64,000 bases of DNA from positions 16,676,427-16,740,426 of the forward strand of contig JAJEKV010000011.1 of NCBI GenBank assembly GCA_021234155.1. Direction: 5' to 3'. A program made the translations under genes and the position numbers. Positions within the stretch are counted from its first letter, which is position 1. Each line of letters begins with the position of its first letter. Below are positions 37,541 to 51,833 of this stretch, one piece after another. Under the pieces are notes generated by a model that made no database searches, was not told where the DNA came from, and saw nothing but the letters and a program-made list of their open reading frames with translations. This stretch comes from Isoetes taiwanensis. Its lineage: Eukaryota > Streptophyta > Lycopodiopsida > Isoetales > Isoetaceae.

Positions 37541-37573
37541 TTCTATTCTTTTCTTTTCTTTTCTTTTCTTTTG
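37541..37573 (+). repeat. (TTTTC)n microsatellite
   Basis: About six units of CTTTT/TTCTT beginning TTCTATTC. It abuts dispersed motif copy 2; the plus-strand copies near 44.2 and 48.7 kb have an AATAG-type array in the equivalent place. Confidence 0.8.
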
Positions 37574-39625
37574 GGTTGCCTTAGGGGGCAAGCCCTGCGT
37601 CTATAATGGGGTTATATGGCATATTCCAAATTTGCTTAATGCTGGTATATGCCGAGGAAATATACCAATATTTTATCCAAACTTGCTATAGGGTGTAAAG
37701 CTGGCGTGAAATTTGTTGTTGGTGACCCGGTTTGGAAGCGAATCTAGCAAGGTTAATCTCATCGTTCAGAAGCCCTTCTCTTTGGAGCCTGGGTTTGACC
37801 GGTGAATTTGTACTTAAATGAATTCCCTCAAGTTTAACCAAGTAGTTCAAATCCAACGGTCATGGAATTAAAGCGATCAATCTAAACTTATTAGAAGCCC
37901 TAAGAATGGGCCTCAAAATCCAGCATCTCACCTCAAATTCCCATTTTTCAATGGATATAAACAAACCCAGTTCCTTGCTAGGATTTTCCTGCGCTTTATC
38001 TTCTAGTAGTTGTGTTGGCCCGCTTCCAGGACTACATATGAAGCGTTTAAAGGCGGGGATTGATTATTTGGACATTACTATGGAGCACGAGTTTATGGAA
38101 AAATGGAAAGGCTGCGTATCATTCCAAGGCTTTAGAAAATGGTTCCACGGTTGTTTTACAGCGTGTGGATGCTTGATAGTATACTGCGGTACGGGTTTAA
38201 TCTTCAACACTAGGCAATGGGTTCCTTCATGCATTGCCCAACAATGTGGATTCTTACTTAGTGCTACGCATTCTTAGCGGAAGAATCTGAGGCAACATTG
38301 GGACTTATGGTGGTATTGCTAGGAATTGCGATGCAAAAGGCGCTTCTAAAACCCTCGTGCATCTCGGCCTAGAGCGTCCAGTTACATGTGAAATGAAACC
38401 CATGAAGTATTTGAGCTTTAAAATATTTTAGGAATGTTGGTTAATTTGTTGTGCGGTTCTAGTAAAAGATACTATCCATCTAATCCTTGATCCTTTTACA
38501 TTATAGTTGAGCACAAACTTATCAATGTGGATTAAACAATCACGAGGTTCCTGGTCTTGAGATAGAAGAAACTTTCCAGTACATTAGGAGAGAATTTTGG
38601 GACATGGGCTTTAAAAGCTGCCAGAAGTCGAGATACCATTGTAGTTAGAAGAACCATGGCAACTATGGCGTGACATATCCGCGAGGGGGCTTCGGTACAA
38701 GAAGGCGAGAAGAAGAAGATGCAAAATTAAAAGGCGAAGCATGGGAAACTTTAAAGCCGGTTCATTTGGGATTTTTTATATCTCACGAAGAAACTTTGGC
38801 GAAGAAGGACCCAATGATGCTGAGTTATATCATTTGTTTTGAACCATAAGACTTCGAGGGTTGCAAGCTAATATCTTGCCTTTTGCGAGTACTTCTATTG
38901 GTGTTGGTCTTCTATCATTAATAGAATTTGTTGTCTTAAGCTCATAATAGTTGGAAATCAAAAATTGTATGGGTATAGTAGTGGTGTAGTTTCAAGTGGT
39001 ATGTATCCCAATGTGATGGTTTACATGAGACTTAGCATCTACAAATAGTGATCATCTCTGCAATCCTTATCATTTTTCGCATAGTTGTCCCCTTAGACTT
39101 AAGGAGATATCTTTTGTAGTACATAAACCCTTGGATTTGGAGACTACGATACCGACATTGATTTTGAAAAGTTTAAGAGCATAATTTTTATTCCCATTTT
39201 TACCTATGGTGGGGCGCTTTCTTTGAATTGCTCCTCGCTATAAGGTCTAACTCCTTAGACGATGATCTCTCTGACTCTTTCCAGCGAAATGGTTCCACAA
39301 TTTTTCAACTTAGATTATGTATGAGGCCGGATGTAAAATGGTAGTGGACTTTGTTTATAGTACACTAAATTATCATCTACTACAGTTTACCTATGAGGAA
39401 GAGCGAACTCAATTTTCTGCAGCGTGTAACCCCACTTGCTTCCATCACTATATTGTCCATGGAGTTCCTAGGTCCCAACCCATGGCGAGGAGTGCTAACA
39501 TGTAGAAGGGAAAGTGTATTGCAATGATATTTTAAGTAAACATGGCATTCATGAATTACGATTGCGTAAGTGATGCAATGAAGTCTTATTTGATGGTGAT
39601 AGTGCCAAAGGGTTGAAGCATTTGA

Positions 39626-40206
39626 ATATCTAGCACAATACTTGAGGGGGCCTTTTTGTGTTTTGTATGCTTTTCACTAAGGTTTTCCTATGATTTCGTG
39701 ATGTATTCAAATGGATGTACTAATGGAATGCATCCTAGAGTGCCATTTTTGAGCCATGATTTTAGCCATTTTTTTCAATGGTCAGCAGCAATAGCTCACA
39801 ACAAAAGCCCTCTTTTTGTACATGAGAAGAATGATTTTAATACTCTTTTTCAATGGTCAACAACCAATGGCTCACGTAAAGCCCTCTTTTGTTATTATTG
39901 TGGTGCATATCTAGCACAATATGAGGGGTTTTTGTGTTTTGTATGCTATGCTTTTCACTAAGGTTTTCCTATTAGTTTCATTGATGTATTAAATGGATGT
40001 ACTAATCATTACATCTAGAGTGCTACCAATTTAAGCCCGTTGATTTTAGTATTTTTTTACGTGGTCAACAACGGTGGCTCCTGACAAAGCCCTTTTTGTG
40101 TGCGTGTGGTCGCGTATCGTTACGTGAAGGGCAATTGATTTTAGCCTTTTTTTCAATGGTCAACAACCAATGGCTCACAACAAAGCCCTCTTTTTGTGTG
40201 TGTGGT
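39626..40206 (+). repeat. Two-level tandem repeat: 281-bp unit containing a shorter internal repeat
   Basis: The large unit starts ATATCTAGCACAATA at 39626 and again at 39907, a period of 281 bases, and includes TTTGTGTTTTGTATGC, then TTTTCACTAAGGTTTTCC and ATGGATGTACTAAT. Each large unit contains two copies of a shorter unit of about 60 bases starting GATTTTAG and reading TTTTTCAATGGTCAACAAC then GGCTCAC and AAAGCCCTCTTTTTGTG. The four starts are at 39758, 39833, 40042 and 40137. Confidence 0.85.
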
Positions 40207-43200
40207 GCATAATGGACCGTAGGAGAGGGGCTTGAAGGGCAGTGCGGTTCCAGCGATAGCACATTTCTTATCATAGCTTTTGATCCGAGCTCTGTTTGAG
40301 ATGATTTTTATTGCATTGGAAGCTCTCTCGAGATCTTTTTGATAGTGTATGATATGGATATGTTTGGTTAAGTTATCTATGCTAAAACAGCAATTTTTTG
40401 GCCGGGTTTGAGGTAGGCTTTCACATCCTACCGGTTGATTAATCACGAGTTAAGCTATTTGGATATTATTTATGAAACAAATTCTGAATGAAGCGCAAAA
40501 AATTACCATGCATTTAGATTTTTGGGGCGGAGTTATTAAGAAAGCAAATTCAAGGCTTCTAGATCCTTGTGCTAACTTTCATGGCTTGATTTCCAACTTT
40601 GGTTTCTCACCACAAGAATCCGCCAGGCCAAAGAGGCTGGCTGTTAAATTCCAGTTGAAAAATGTTTTGTGTATGGGTGTTGCAAACTTTATGACTTTTC
40701 GAGAATAATGGGATCAAAAGCTGCTCTAACTTTATGGTAGCTTTACTTATGTTCTGTTGTTTTAATGTGATCAAATTCAAAGCCTACAATTGATGAAAGC
40801 CTCAAATGAATTCTGAGGTTTTTACGGTTTGAATTCACAAGAATTTTTATTTTGTGCCTCTTTATTTTTTGTCCTTTCACTAATGCATCTCGCATTTGGA
40901 TCTTAGTCATGACTTATCTGTTGGTAAAAGCCTAATGTTTAGGGACTAGAATTGTAAAAGCTTGAAACATATGCAATTTAAGTGTTGCAATGAAGCCCGA
41001 GTTCACACTTTGCTTAAAAAATTTGTTTCAAATTAAATTCTTGTTAATAAAGCAAATGCTTTAGTTTGTGGCAGCTTCACATTACGAGTTTAAATGATTG
41101 GACTCAAAGGCCTTAGTGTAAAGTAAAACACATTTGCACTATTGAAGCTTCATCATTAAGTTTAATTGTTTGATTCAAGGTGCGTTAGATGTTAAAATAA
41201 AAGCACAAGGATATCTTTAAGGTTCAAATCCCCCCATGGCCAGGCATGACCTACTTGGTCATCTTCTTAAACAAATGTTTTATTCCATTTAGGAACTCTT
41301 ACCTACAAATTGCTTTTAAATAACACTGTTGACCTTTTTGAGGAGTTCCACAATTGCTATATATATCATTTTATTGTTATGTTGTCCATCTCAAGGCCCA
41401 CAGAAAAAAATTTTAGACAACACAAACTTTTAAGAATTAAAATCCCCTAAAACCCCTATGGTTTGGTGCATATTCTACTTGGCCGTGGCGTCCAAAACCT
41501 GTAAAAAAATTTTTTGCAACACAAAGAGCCCATTAACATCCAACATATAAAGTGAAGTCCCCTAAAAGAGCCCCTTTAGTTTGGGTTGCACTCTATTCAC
41601 CACGAGGGGTGGCGTATTAGAGGTGGTGGAGCCTTTTTATCGCCTAAAATGGTATAATACATGTTTTGAAATCAACACCATTGGTATATTGCCCAAACCT
41701 TATGGTATTTCACAACTTGCTGTCTAGGTATAAAAAGAAGCATGCGAGCATACCCGCAAGCGAGGATCACTATCACGGTCAAATCAAAGGCATAACTCAT
41801 GAATATGCCCATCAATAGCTCGATGCAAAGTCACCCCGTGTGAATATGCACCCAAACTCAAAGGGGTTTTAGGGGATTTAGTACATGTTGGATGGTAATG
41901 GTTTATTATTTGTATATCACTGCGACTCTAATTACAATGCAAATATTACGTATAAAGATGGAAATGACGAGGGGAAATTTTCACACGCCCGTATCTATCA
42001 TGAGCATTCGTCATCGCGATATTGGTGTGTTAGTGGAGTTCTCTCTTTTATATCTGAGATAGCGATGCACCTACTTATTCACAAGATGGATAACAATGTA
42101 AAATGGTGGTTCATCATACATTTTTATTTGGCATTTTCTACTTTTTGCTCACCGTTTTATAACGAGAACTATCGAGCCTAGCTATTCCAACTTTGGCCGA
42201 TGGTAGGATTCTTGTTCTTGGAAAACTCTATTAATTTTATGATCAATAGGTTGAATCCCTAATTTGTGACACTCATATGACAACGAGGTATATTGCATGA
42301 TTGTGGATTCTTTGCCGGTTTTGCATCTTCAAGCTTTCAATCTGTAAGGGTTGACATTCAAATGAACTTGTCATTATTTAGAGCATTATTTATGTCATCT
42401 CTTAAGTTCCTAGTTGTTTTTTCATATATGATGTTTAGGACATGGTATCTAGGCTTAGCACCTCATTTGGCGGGGAATCGGAAATACTCATCATTAGCGA
42501 GCGATGCGATGCTGGGGAAAAAAGATATATTTTTTCATAAATGAGAATCACAGTAATATATTATCGACCTGTTATATTTTCCATGTATTATTGTGAAGGA
42601 ATACGGACAGTTCAACAAATAATTGATGCAGCGAAAATTAGTTTTCCACATTAACATTTTACGCCATTGGGTCGCCGTTCTTTTGGTCAGCTGTCGCTTC
42701 TCTTTATTTATCCTTACCTGGATTTATTTGCAATGCGGGGTGTTCTTTGAGGCAATGATGAAGTCTATGCTTGGGGCTTGCTGAGGGAAATGGCCTGGAT
42801 TCCACTTGTGAATTTAAGGAAGATTAAAATTTGAGAAGTTTGGCTCGATGGGATTACGCAAGTGATTATCCCATTTTTCTCCAAAATTGGGTTACGTATG
42901 GCGAGGTGTATGGTCATTTTGAACTTCGGTTAGTTCTTGTTTCCTATGGAATGTTATAGTTACTTAGCACGGGAATTTTTTTCGGCCAGGGATGCGACAA
43001 TTCGCGGAACAATCCGGATAACATATCTCGGCTTATTCTCTACTGGCATAACATTTATTGGATATACATTGCAAACTGTGGTGGAACAAACAAATGGATG
43101 AGGGAACATGTCGCGGTTTAAAAGAGTGGTTTCTAGATTTCTCTTTTCCGTGATAGCAGTGAGGAGAAATTAATTCTTTACACTTTCTGAGAAATATATA

Positions 43201-44215
43201 CCATCACATAATGTGGGGTCGCGTCTACAAAGAGACGGATTGGCGGATTATGAGACCAAATATACATCAATCATGGCACAGCTAGGGGTGCGTTTCGCGA
43301 CCTCCTAGATATTGCATAAAAAGAAAAACTAAAGTGGCCGAGATCAGCAAGAGCGTTGTCGACATGGTTTCCTTAGCATCCCACTTTCTTCTTCGAGACT
43401 TTCATGAAGATTACCTTTTTAGGAATCAGATGATGGTCAAAGAGGACCTAATTTCCATTTATTATCATTCCCATTACCTCAGTAGAAGAAGAGAGCCAAA
43501 ATAGCACAGTAATAGGGTCATTTTCACGATACAGCTCTTCTACTTTTCACAGCAGAATTAGATTTCTTCCTGTACATAGTCATTTGGTGAAGGAAATGAG
43601 CTATACATTTTGTTTTCCATATCTAAATCAATTTTGAGGGAGAGTAGGTTCCCAAACATGCAATGGTACGGTACATCCGTATTTTCATAATGGGTGGACA
43701 TGCAATGATAAAATGTTCCTCGAGACCTCAAATTTACATACAAGCTGACACAAATCACGCGGATCCTCTTCGGAGTGCTGGACCTTGGTCTACTGTGGCC
43801 AACCTCAATCTCAAGCTGATGAGATGAGGCCCTAAACTGACCAATGGCATATCACTTTATATGCTAGGTGAATATTCAAAAATACCTCGGTCTCTCGATG
43901 AAACCATCTTCTTGATCTCAAAGTGATCTTTGTAAAATTGCATCTTGGTGGGAAGATCGGAGTTACATGCCCTTAATATGTATGAAGTTTCCAGATAGGT
44001 GTCAGGTATGAGGCTGATTTTTTATCTTTTTACAGAGTCTCTTTTTAGCTCACAAGTTTACCGCGTATTGGCTGCAGCCATGTTATGATGATAGGAGGAG
44101 GCAGGTTTAAACCAAGAATCCCAAAGGAAATGACCCATTCGCGATGTAAAACATATAACACTCTGCACTCCACTTTTAGGACGAAAGCTCGCTTTTCGAA
44201 GACTCTTGAGGAATA
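40207..44215. other. No gene recognised, apart from a SINE-like head at 41.2 kb
   Basis: AT-rich with scattered frames under 100 codons (41885-42181 plus, 98 codons, is the longest) and no family motif. The stretch ends at the AATAG array and dispersed motif copy 3. Confidence 0.35.
41181..41231 (+). repeat. SINE-like head with polymerase III boxes
   Basis: GGTTCAAATCC at 41221-41231 fits the B box. TGCGTTAGATG at 41181-41191 is a weak A box at a suitable distance. CCCCATGG follows, as in many plant tRNA-derived SINEs. The body is not delimited. Confidence 0.35.
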
Positions 44216-44285
44216 GAGATAGAATAGAATAGAATAAATTGTTTTATGCGTCCGAGACCAATCGGCCCTATGGGACCAATACAAA
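44216..44285 (+). repeat. AATAG array plus dispersed motif, copy 3
   Basis: AGATAGAATAGAATAGAATA is followed by AATTGTTTTATGCGTCC, then GAGACCAATCGGCCCTATGG. This is the same order as copy 4, with a few changes. Confidence 0.65.
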
Positions 44286-47200
44286 AGCGGCGGCCGATCC
44301 GATGGGATTAAAAACCCACCGAAGTTTAGAAGGAAAAACCGTTAAAGCGACAATAAAATTTCTTCGACATCAATTAAATGGTTATTTGGGGCATATCGAG
44401 GCCTCAAGTCGGTACTTCCCTGAATGTATGATCAGGAGTGAAGTCGTCTTGATATCATGTGTGGCTCATCGATTCTGTCGGCATGGCGTGTGCCGAATCT
44501 GATCATATCTTTGGAGGCAGCTACGGAAGTGTGACGCTCATCCTCAGCGCTTCTGCGTCGTAGCGACAAACCCTATCACGTGGCTCCCAATCCATCGGCT
44601 GTCTCAATCAGGAGATGGTGGGCTGCAATGCGGTGGAAGCGATATGCATTATTAACTTTTCATGGCGGAGATGTGAGCAGTAGGTAGCATTGGGCTACCG
44701 TTCTAATGTGGGATTTATGTGCTGCTTGTAATGTGTTGTTTTGACTTGCTCCAGAGCTACGGAATTAAAGCTTCGGAAGCAAGCATCAAGGGTAATGCGG
44801 TATCCGCGATGCGCCTGTTTCTACCTGGATGCACATGTGCTCCACGGACATTCCATCTAGTTAGCCAGCACTCTTTTATCCTTCCAGCAATTCTTGAGTC
44901 GTTGTGAAATTCCCGTACCCTTTGCATAAGCCAAGTCGCGTGGCGATCATCATCCATATTTACCACCTTAAAATGAAGCGATAAATGTCTATCAAGAGCC
45001 GCTTCGCTGGAAGTGGCGAAACACATCTCCGGCAAATTTGATATAGGACCCGTGGATTTCACTCAGGAGTGCCCGTGCTAAAGAAGACTATACGCACTGT
45101 TCTAAGTAAGCTCCAAGTAGCAAGGGACACCAGCGGGCCCCGGACTTCAACCCATTCAAAGAGCCGGGCTCTATTACGAGCGGTGTGCGTGCCCCAATCG
45201 CATAGTTAACGTGGTTACGTGATACGCATTGCATAAGTGCTTTCCGGCCTGGCGCTACCGCATAATCTTATGGAAGTGTCGGCATAGTGTAGAAAGGAAA
45301 CTCCACTCCCGGATACTTGTAGGTGGGTGTCACCTCACTTGTTACCCTCGATAAGTGAATGAAGGGGCCTTGGATGAAATGAGGATGAGATTAGGACCAC
45401 CTTGGTCTTGGCGGATTGGCGTTCATGTCATGGCGCGGGAATGTATCGAGCATCTAAGTGGTACGCATATCTCACGGAGCTAAGAGGAGTCAACATCGAT
45501 GCATAGATGAGTTGTCGATGACCTGATGCAAAAGTTGGGTCCAGCCACCCCATTGTCCTTGAGCGGTGTTCCAGAAGCGGTCAATGTACAGACAAGCAAT
45601 GTTGGGGAAGAAGGTTATCCTGGCGGACCTATCTGCTAGTGAATGGTCGTCGAGTCATCGCATATGGCATGTACAGCTCTCTGCTTTGTATCTTTGCATT
45701 TTGCATATCCACTTTGGAACCTCTAGTTACGCATAATCTTTCCCATAACTTTTCGAGGAGCCGCGATTGTCAAAGCCTTCACAAAGTCAACAAAGCAACA
45801 ATAAGGGTCCAGCAGAAGCTGATTTACGCTATCCTCAACCGAGAGTCCTCAATCTTGAAGATATGATCAATGGTTGAATGCGGGATCGAACCGCTTGTGT
45901 GAGCTTCGCGCACATTTGCATCTGCCACTGGTCAGCTGTTGCTCAATAATGCGGTATTTAGCGGTTGCTTAAACGCGAGCCCGACCATGATTGTTATTGG
46001 TGGTTGGACTATGTGGATCGCATGAAATGGGGACAACTACGCTTGTGGTCCGCTGGCTGGGGAATCCTTCTACATGGCTACGATTGAATATAGTGGTTGG
46101 GAATTTGGTACCATGGAAACCACGCCCATGAGCAACTACGCGCATACCATCGGGTCCGTTGCTTTCCATTGTAAGCTGCGGACCACAGGTAACATCATCC
46201 TCATGATTTCTAATGTCGGACCGATGCGGTAGGGGGTATGAGTGCACCGGTGTCCCTTGAGGGATCATAGAGTTCGCTGCGGGGTATTGTTCCCACTTTG
46301 CTCATTAGTGATGTTCAAGTAAGAACAGGCTTCGAAGAACCTTAGCCAAAAGATTCTAGGATAGCTTTCAACATGGAAAACATTTCCCTTTGATGGCGTC
46401 TTGATGTCTTGAGATTTCTTTGCCTTCAAGCGATCTTGTGTGGTGGCATGTGGAAGCATTCTGCGGGATCGTGATCTGGCGGGCCGGCATTTGTATTCAT
46501 ACGCCGACATCAAACCACCCGATTATGGGGGAATGTTGGAGTCTGTGATACCTCTCGGGCATGCTATCTCAAAACATCTTTACGCAACAGTACCAAGGAG
46601 CTCAATCCAGGTGACCGTTTAACACGCTCTCTGGCGTGGGGCACGCAAAATTCACGAAAAGGTCATCTATGAGCATGCTCGGCATAATCCTTTGCACGCT
46701 CATAATCAATCATAGCGAGGTATACAAGGAGCCCCTGAAGTAGAAGGGAGTTCACAGCAACTTACCTTAAACCAACTGGGTAAGGAGTGGAAGGTGATAA
46801 ATTAAATGCTCCTCATCCCCTCATGCGTGCCCTGCAGAAAGTGGTTGATCAAATTACATCACCTTTCGTGACTAATAGATAGTCCACCACACTAAGATCC
46901 TCCACCGATTCTCTTGTCGCGGGTGCATACGGAGGAAGGCCAACGTGCGAGCCATTACCGTTACCAAGTCAAAGACATCATAGTAGAAACAATACGCACC
47001 TTAAGCGTGGCGATATCATCGATGTTAAGTGGCCAAAGCGCTAACCGAGAACGCGGCTGTAACACATCACAATGAGGATCAAGTCTCATGGAGAATATCT
47101 CCTCCTATCCGTCATTGAAGTCCCAAAAGGGTACCACTGCAAGCTGTCTATGTTAACGTATGTCATCATATAGATGCGGCATATGGAGCTAGCACATCCC

Positions 47201-48399
47201 ACATCACAGTGGGCATGGTAAAGTTGCTTACGCATGTGGAAGTAATAGCGTCAAGAAGAGAGGTTGCCACTACAATTCGCATCCACAAGTACGGTTATTG
47301 TTTGTCAATCTTGTCGCGAGGAAGACCGAAATTTGTGCAAAGACTCGGTAATAGCGAACCCCTCTATGTCCCCTCTTGCACAGTAAACTAATATTGAAGC
47401 CCGAAATGTTGATAGCCTAAAAGATCGGGGTGCTTTGTCGCGTGCTCCCATGTCCATAGGGGAAGATGAGATCCATACACTGCGACAGCGAGTTGAAGCT
47501 ATCCCCATACGCCATGGGGAAACCTCGACAATTCGAGGAGACCACACGAAGGCATTCCCTATTTCGTGCCCGTGAGGCATCACATGGTGAGTTGTGAAGT
47601 GGGAAGCTGATATGAGGAAGCGGAAGTCGTAATGAATGAGTGAAGCGGTAGGGGTTAGAGGCGAGTGAGAAGCGATGGGAGTTGGGGTGGCATATGGTAG
47701 GGTAAGCTGGCGATGGCGGCAAGGCATGGGGCTGGAAGCGGGGCCCGATTGGAGGAGCATGATCGAGGAGGATGTGGGGCTGCGGTTAGATAGCGGTCTT
47801 GATAACGATATTCGGTGGCGGAAAATGTGCATCTTACTTCTCGAACTAGTCAGCGGCTCCTCGCGACAGCCGGATGCCTCGAACCTTGGTGAGTCACTTC
47901 TGTAAGGACTCTTGTTCTTATTTGGGAGGTGAGTCGGTCCACATACAAGGATGTTCCTTCAATTGCCCCTTACGGCCAGCGGTATGGCATCCGTGCCTGC
48001 ATATACGCTCGTGAATATATCACGGTTGTAAGTGAGCGTCGAACTTTCATAATTTCGAGCAATGTCTGAGCCGAGGCAATGTCATCACGATTGATGATAC
48101 GCATCCCGAAGACCGGTGAATGAGATTCTCCCTCTTCTTGCGTGAGCCGGATCGCAAATTATGACCTCTGGTCTGCATTCACTAAGCTCCGTGGATCAGC
48201 GTTTGCATCCATGGAAGCTGCGTTAGCCTTGTTGAGGACCCAAAATTTGGTACACTTTATGCAATAAGGATACTCCTTTAAGAATCATCCCGGTGCGGTG
48301 TTGAAGATGATGTTTTGTGTATTATTGCTCGACAAACAAAGCATATACGGTTCACGAGGTTAACCAACTATATATGAGTAATAGATTTTTAAGTCTAAT
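44286..48399. other. No gene recognised; GC-richer block
   Basis: This is more GC-rich than its surroundings. Frames include 44757-45062 minus (101 codons, with VREFHNDSRIAGRIKECW, charged and mixed, more protein-like than most here) and 47305-47832 minus (175 codons, the longest in the window, Ser/Pro/His-rich, opposite a Gly/Arg/Trp-rich plus frame). I can match neither to a family. A decayed transposon is likely, from the company it keeps. Confidence 0.35.
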
Positions 48400-48685
48400 G
48401 GTTATATGATACAATTGGTACTACGAAAGTACCTTATGAAACTTTAAATCTAGAGGTTTGCACAAAAAAATGAGCATCGGAGTTGGGTTGGTTTGTTGAT
48501 CAAAAATAATGTCACAAATGTGGTGTTCAACTTTATGAAGCTCTTAATTCTAACGCATATCAAGTACCACAAAGAATACCATTCTACACATTCAAATTGA
48601 CATTTTAGCATTTTGGTATATCAAATAAACTACCGATTTAAGCTGTTGCATTGTTTTGACTTTAGCCATAAGTGTGATCGTTTGG

Positions 48686-48750
48686 AATAGAATAGAATAG
48701 AATAAAGTTTTATGCGTCCCACTTGAGACCAATTGGCCTATATGATCTTT
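48686..48750 (+). repeat. AATAG array plus dispersed motif, copy 4
   Basis: GAATAGAATAGAATAGAATA, then AAGTTTTATGCGTCCCACTT, then GAGACCAATTGGCCTATAT. This is the clearest copy. It lies inside the left 4-kb repeat. Confidence 0.7.
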
Positions 48751-51239
48751 TTTAAGAGGGTTTGTGTCAATGCCTCTCCATGCCAAAGGAATTTTCTGCG
48801 TCTTAATGATGAGCAGGTGTAACTCAAGGTGCTGAAATGCATGACCTAATAATACATGATTAGGACATGCATCTCAAGACATGAATACATATATGACATT
48901 ATATGGGACAAGCAGTTGAAATGAAATATAGCCAAGGTTGTATGTTGGAATTGAGGGGCGTACATGTTGTAGGATTGGCTAACAAAGACGATGAGACAAA
49001 TGCACCACATAGGTTGTTTTAAGCTAATTCTTATCATTAGTCCCCAACAATCAAACATCTATATCACATCATGACCAAGATCCTTACAACTATCTATACA
49101 CATCAATATAATGTGTCACATTATATCCAAATTCTTTTACCAAGGTTTATAATACATCACCACTTGATTATAGAATCACATGAACATGACCAAAATTTTT
49201 CACATCAACCCACTTTGGAATAAAACTTTGCACTCATATTTTCAAGCGGAGTTATCACGAGGTGAGTAGCCAACTAGCGAGGGATATTGAAATTAGAGCA
49301 ACAGGAGCCCGTTTACTAGGGTTAAAACTCATATGTATTAGAACTGGTGCTTATAGTTGCCCGGCGTTTCGAACTTTATGCTTGAAGAGATTCATTTTAT
49401 TGTTGGTGGAGTAGACAATGTGTGTACTTAGTGGGAGGCAAAGGGTAATGTAAGAACGAAATTCGCGATTATGAAATTTGGGTGTGGTCTAATATGTGGT
49501 TATAGTGGTTTGTGGAAGTATATAATATAGGTCTACAATGGTAATTGTTATTGATTCGGAGGTAGGACTAAGGAACAACAAAGAGACCACACTTTTGAAT
49601 AGACTCTGGGAGTGGATCTTGAGATAAAAAATATGAAAAGATGTATCTTATCCAAACAACATGGTTTGATGCTTTGTAAAACAACTCCTAATGTTAAACA
49701 CCAAATACATTTTAAGAAATAGCTATAAAGTTGTAGGTATATATTGATTACCGAAAGGTGAATATTATTCAATTTTTCTAGTCCATATAGGATGAAAGTC
49801 ATAAGATGTGTGGTTGACCTTGGGTGGCTGACATACTGTAGTGGGTTATGAGTGGCATATTTTTTTTGTTTAAGGGGTTTTGTAAGTATATGTCATGTTG
49901 ATATGGGCTTTAGCTTGGGACTAAAAGCACAATCAATTCGGGAAATGTAGGTGGCCTTTGAGCTATAGCAATCATCTAAAAGAGGACGTTACAACAATAT
50001 CAATGTGTCATGGGAGGACCAGTCATTTAAAGGTGGCATGAGACTGCAATACCAAATGAGATCTAGAGCTATCTATGAAATTTATTTTTGAAACTTAGTT
50101 ACAAATATGCTAGGGGGTTTTAGAATACGGTATGACACTCTTATTCAATGTGGATGACAAAATATTGCACAATGTCATATAATGGTGCCACAATTAGACA
50201 CAAAGTGTTTCTATTTGTTGGGAATCTTTCTATTTGTTGACAAATAAATCAATTATGCGATCCCATTAGCATGGGAAGTGAACAATCCATCCCTTGAATT
50301 CTCATACTTCATCTACAAAATTCCATACTTGGGCATAACTATAAAAATATTGTGCCCTCTAGCCAGTGTTCTTCTCTAGCAAGTAATACATCCATGAACA
50401 AACAAAATATTATTGTGCTCATGCTTTACAATGTTTGGACAAACATGTACATGTTTGTTTCAAAACATTCCATTAGGTAGTCCTTAGTCCTATAGTGGTG
50501 CCCAAACATCCATTTGTCTCCATTAATTAAATAGTAGTAAAATGGTAGTTTGCATTGCAAAATTGTAGAGCTTCAAATACCTCGAACAAATCTATCCAAA
50601 ATAGCATACTCCTGTGATCAAGCTAAAGGGCTACAACATGGAATTGTTTGAGAATGCCTTTAGAGACTTAGGCTAAATTAAGTTTGTCTTTGTTATGCAA
50701 AATGAGAGTGCTTTCAATTTGATGCATCCCAGGTATGTAATATCGATACTCCATCTTGAAAGTGTAAATGCTAAAAATGTAGACCAATGAATCTACGGTG
50801 TTACTACATTTACTATTCAAGTTCAGCACATTGTGCTTTTATTTTCTGGATCACTTGACATTCTATCGTTCTTTGGGTAACATTTCTATCAAATATACTA
50901 AAGACAATATCAAAGCAAAATGCAAAAACTACATCTGCTAGAATAAATAAACACGAAGATTATACATTTTCCGCGAGTGAAGCATGATGAATCGCAAAAT
51001 TAGAAACTGATATTAGATTTTCTCAATTAATCTATAATCTAGAAGAGGATTATTTTCATTGGTGTGCATTAAAGAAAGCATATAGATATTACAATATTAT
51101 TAGTTCTTCCACATCAATGAGAGCTCCACCTACTCCATAAAATTGTATACATTTCCTTAAAATTAAGAGTGAAGTTCACCTTGAGTTAAATTTGTAATGG
51201 AGAGATTTAAATCTATGAGGAGAGAAAAGGTTCAATTCT

Positions 51240-51366
51240 GATGCATCCAAAGCAAATAAACATGAAAGAGACATAAGCCATTGCAGGCCTGCAAGTCTGG
51301 ATCATATACACAAAGCTGGAATTGAATCTCATAAAATGGCCACAATGAAAGATCTCAAAACAAATT
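51240..51366 (+). repeat. 125-bp segment repeated at 53830-53955
   Basis: Both read GATGCATC(c)AAAGCAAATAAACATG, then ACATAAGCCATTG, GGATCATATACACAA(a)GCTGG, AATTGAATC and AAAATGGCCACAAT. The second copy lies outside the 4-kb repeat, so this piece has moved or been duplicated separately. Confidence 0.8.
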
Positions 51367-51833
51367 ATCACGTTAATTTGGGCATAATTACAAATATAAG
51401 GAAGTTAATCGTCATTTTGGCTGGACAAAATGGACAAATTAGATATTGAAAGATATGATGTAGTTAGCAGAAGGTGGAATTCACCATACAAACATGAGTA
51501 GATTTGAAGTTGGGGGTGGGATAGTGCCATGTAGTTCTTGTTTCTTGAGATGTGAATGTGTGAATTTGGATGTCGGTGTCTGAGAGAGGGATATTGCCAT
51601 GTAGATGGTGCTTGTGTCAGATATGTGGTTGAAAATGTGGTTTGTTTCCTTGTTGGTTAGAATAGCTACTCTTGGCCTTGGAGGGCAAGGAGTCATATAA
51701 AAGGAATCGTTAAGATTCATTGATAAAGATTATGCAAGGATTCATTGTGCAAGGGATTATAAATTTGATTTAGCGTTGTCTTTGTTTATATGACACTTTA
51801 GCCAAAATGAGTTTATGGTGAAATTTGATACCT

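Larger units (their letters stand above)
35861..39625. other. No gene recognised; GC-richer block at 36.07-37.45 kb
   Basis: The block at 36.07-37.45 kb has balanced composition and plus-strand frames of 60-79 codons (36072-36284, 36358-36543, 36820-37041, 37022-37261). None carries a motif I know. A 123-codon plus frame at 37906-38277 is rich in Cys, Trp and Phe and also unassigned. The rest is AT-rich. A dispersed motif and a TTTTC array at 37.49-37.57 kb are listed separately. Confidence 0.35.

Noticed and set aside
37906-38277. 123-codon Cys/Trp-rich plus frame as a pentatricopeptide or LINE piece
   Set aside because: The residues do not fit the repeat or LINE consensus once aligned by eye.
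47305-47832. Longest frame in the window (175 codons, minus) as a gene
   Set aside because: Ser/Pro/His-rich with no domain, opposite another open frame, in a GC-richer patch with few stops. Chance is sufficient.
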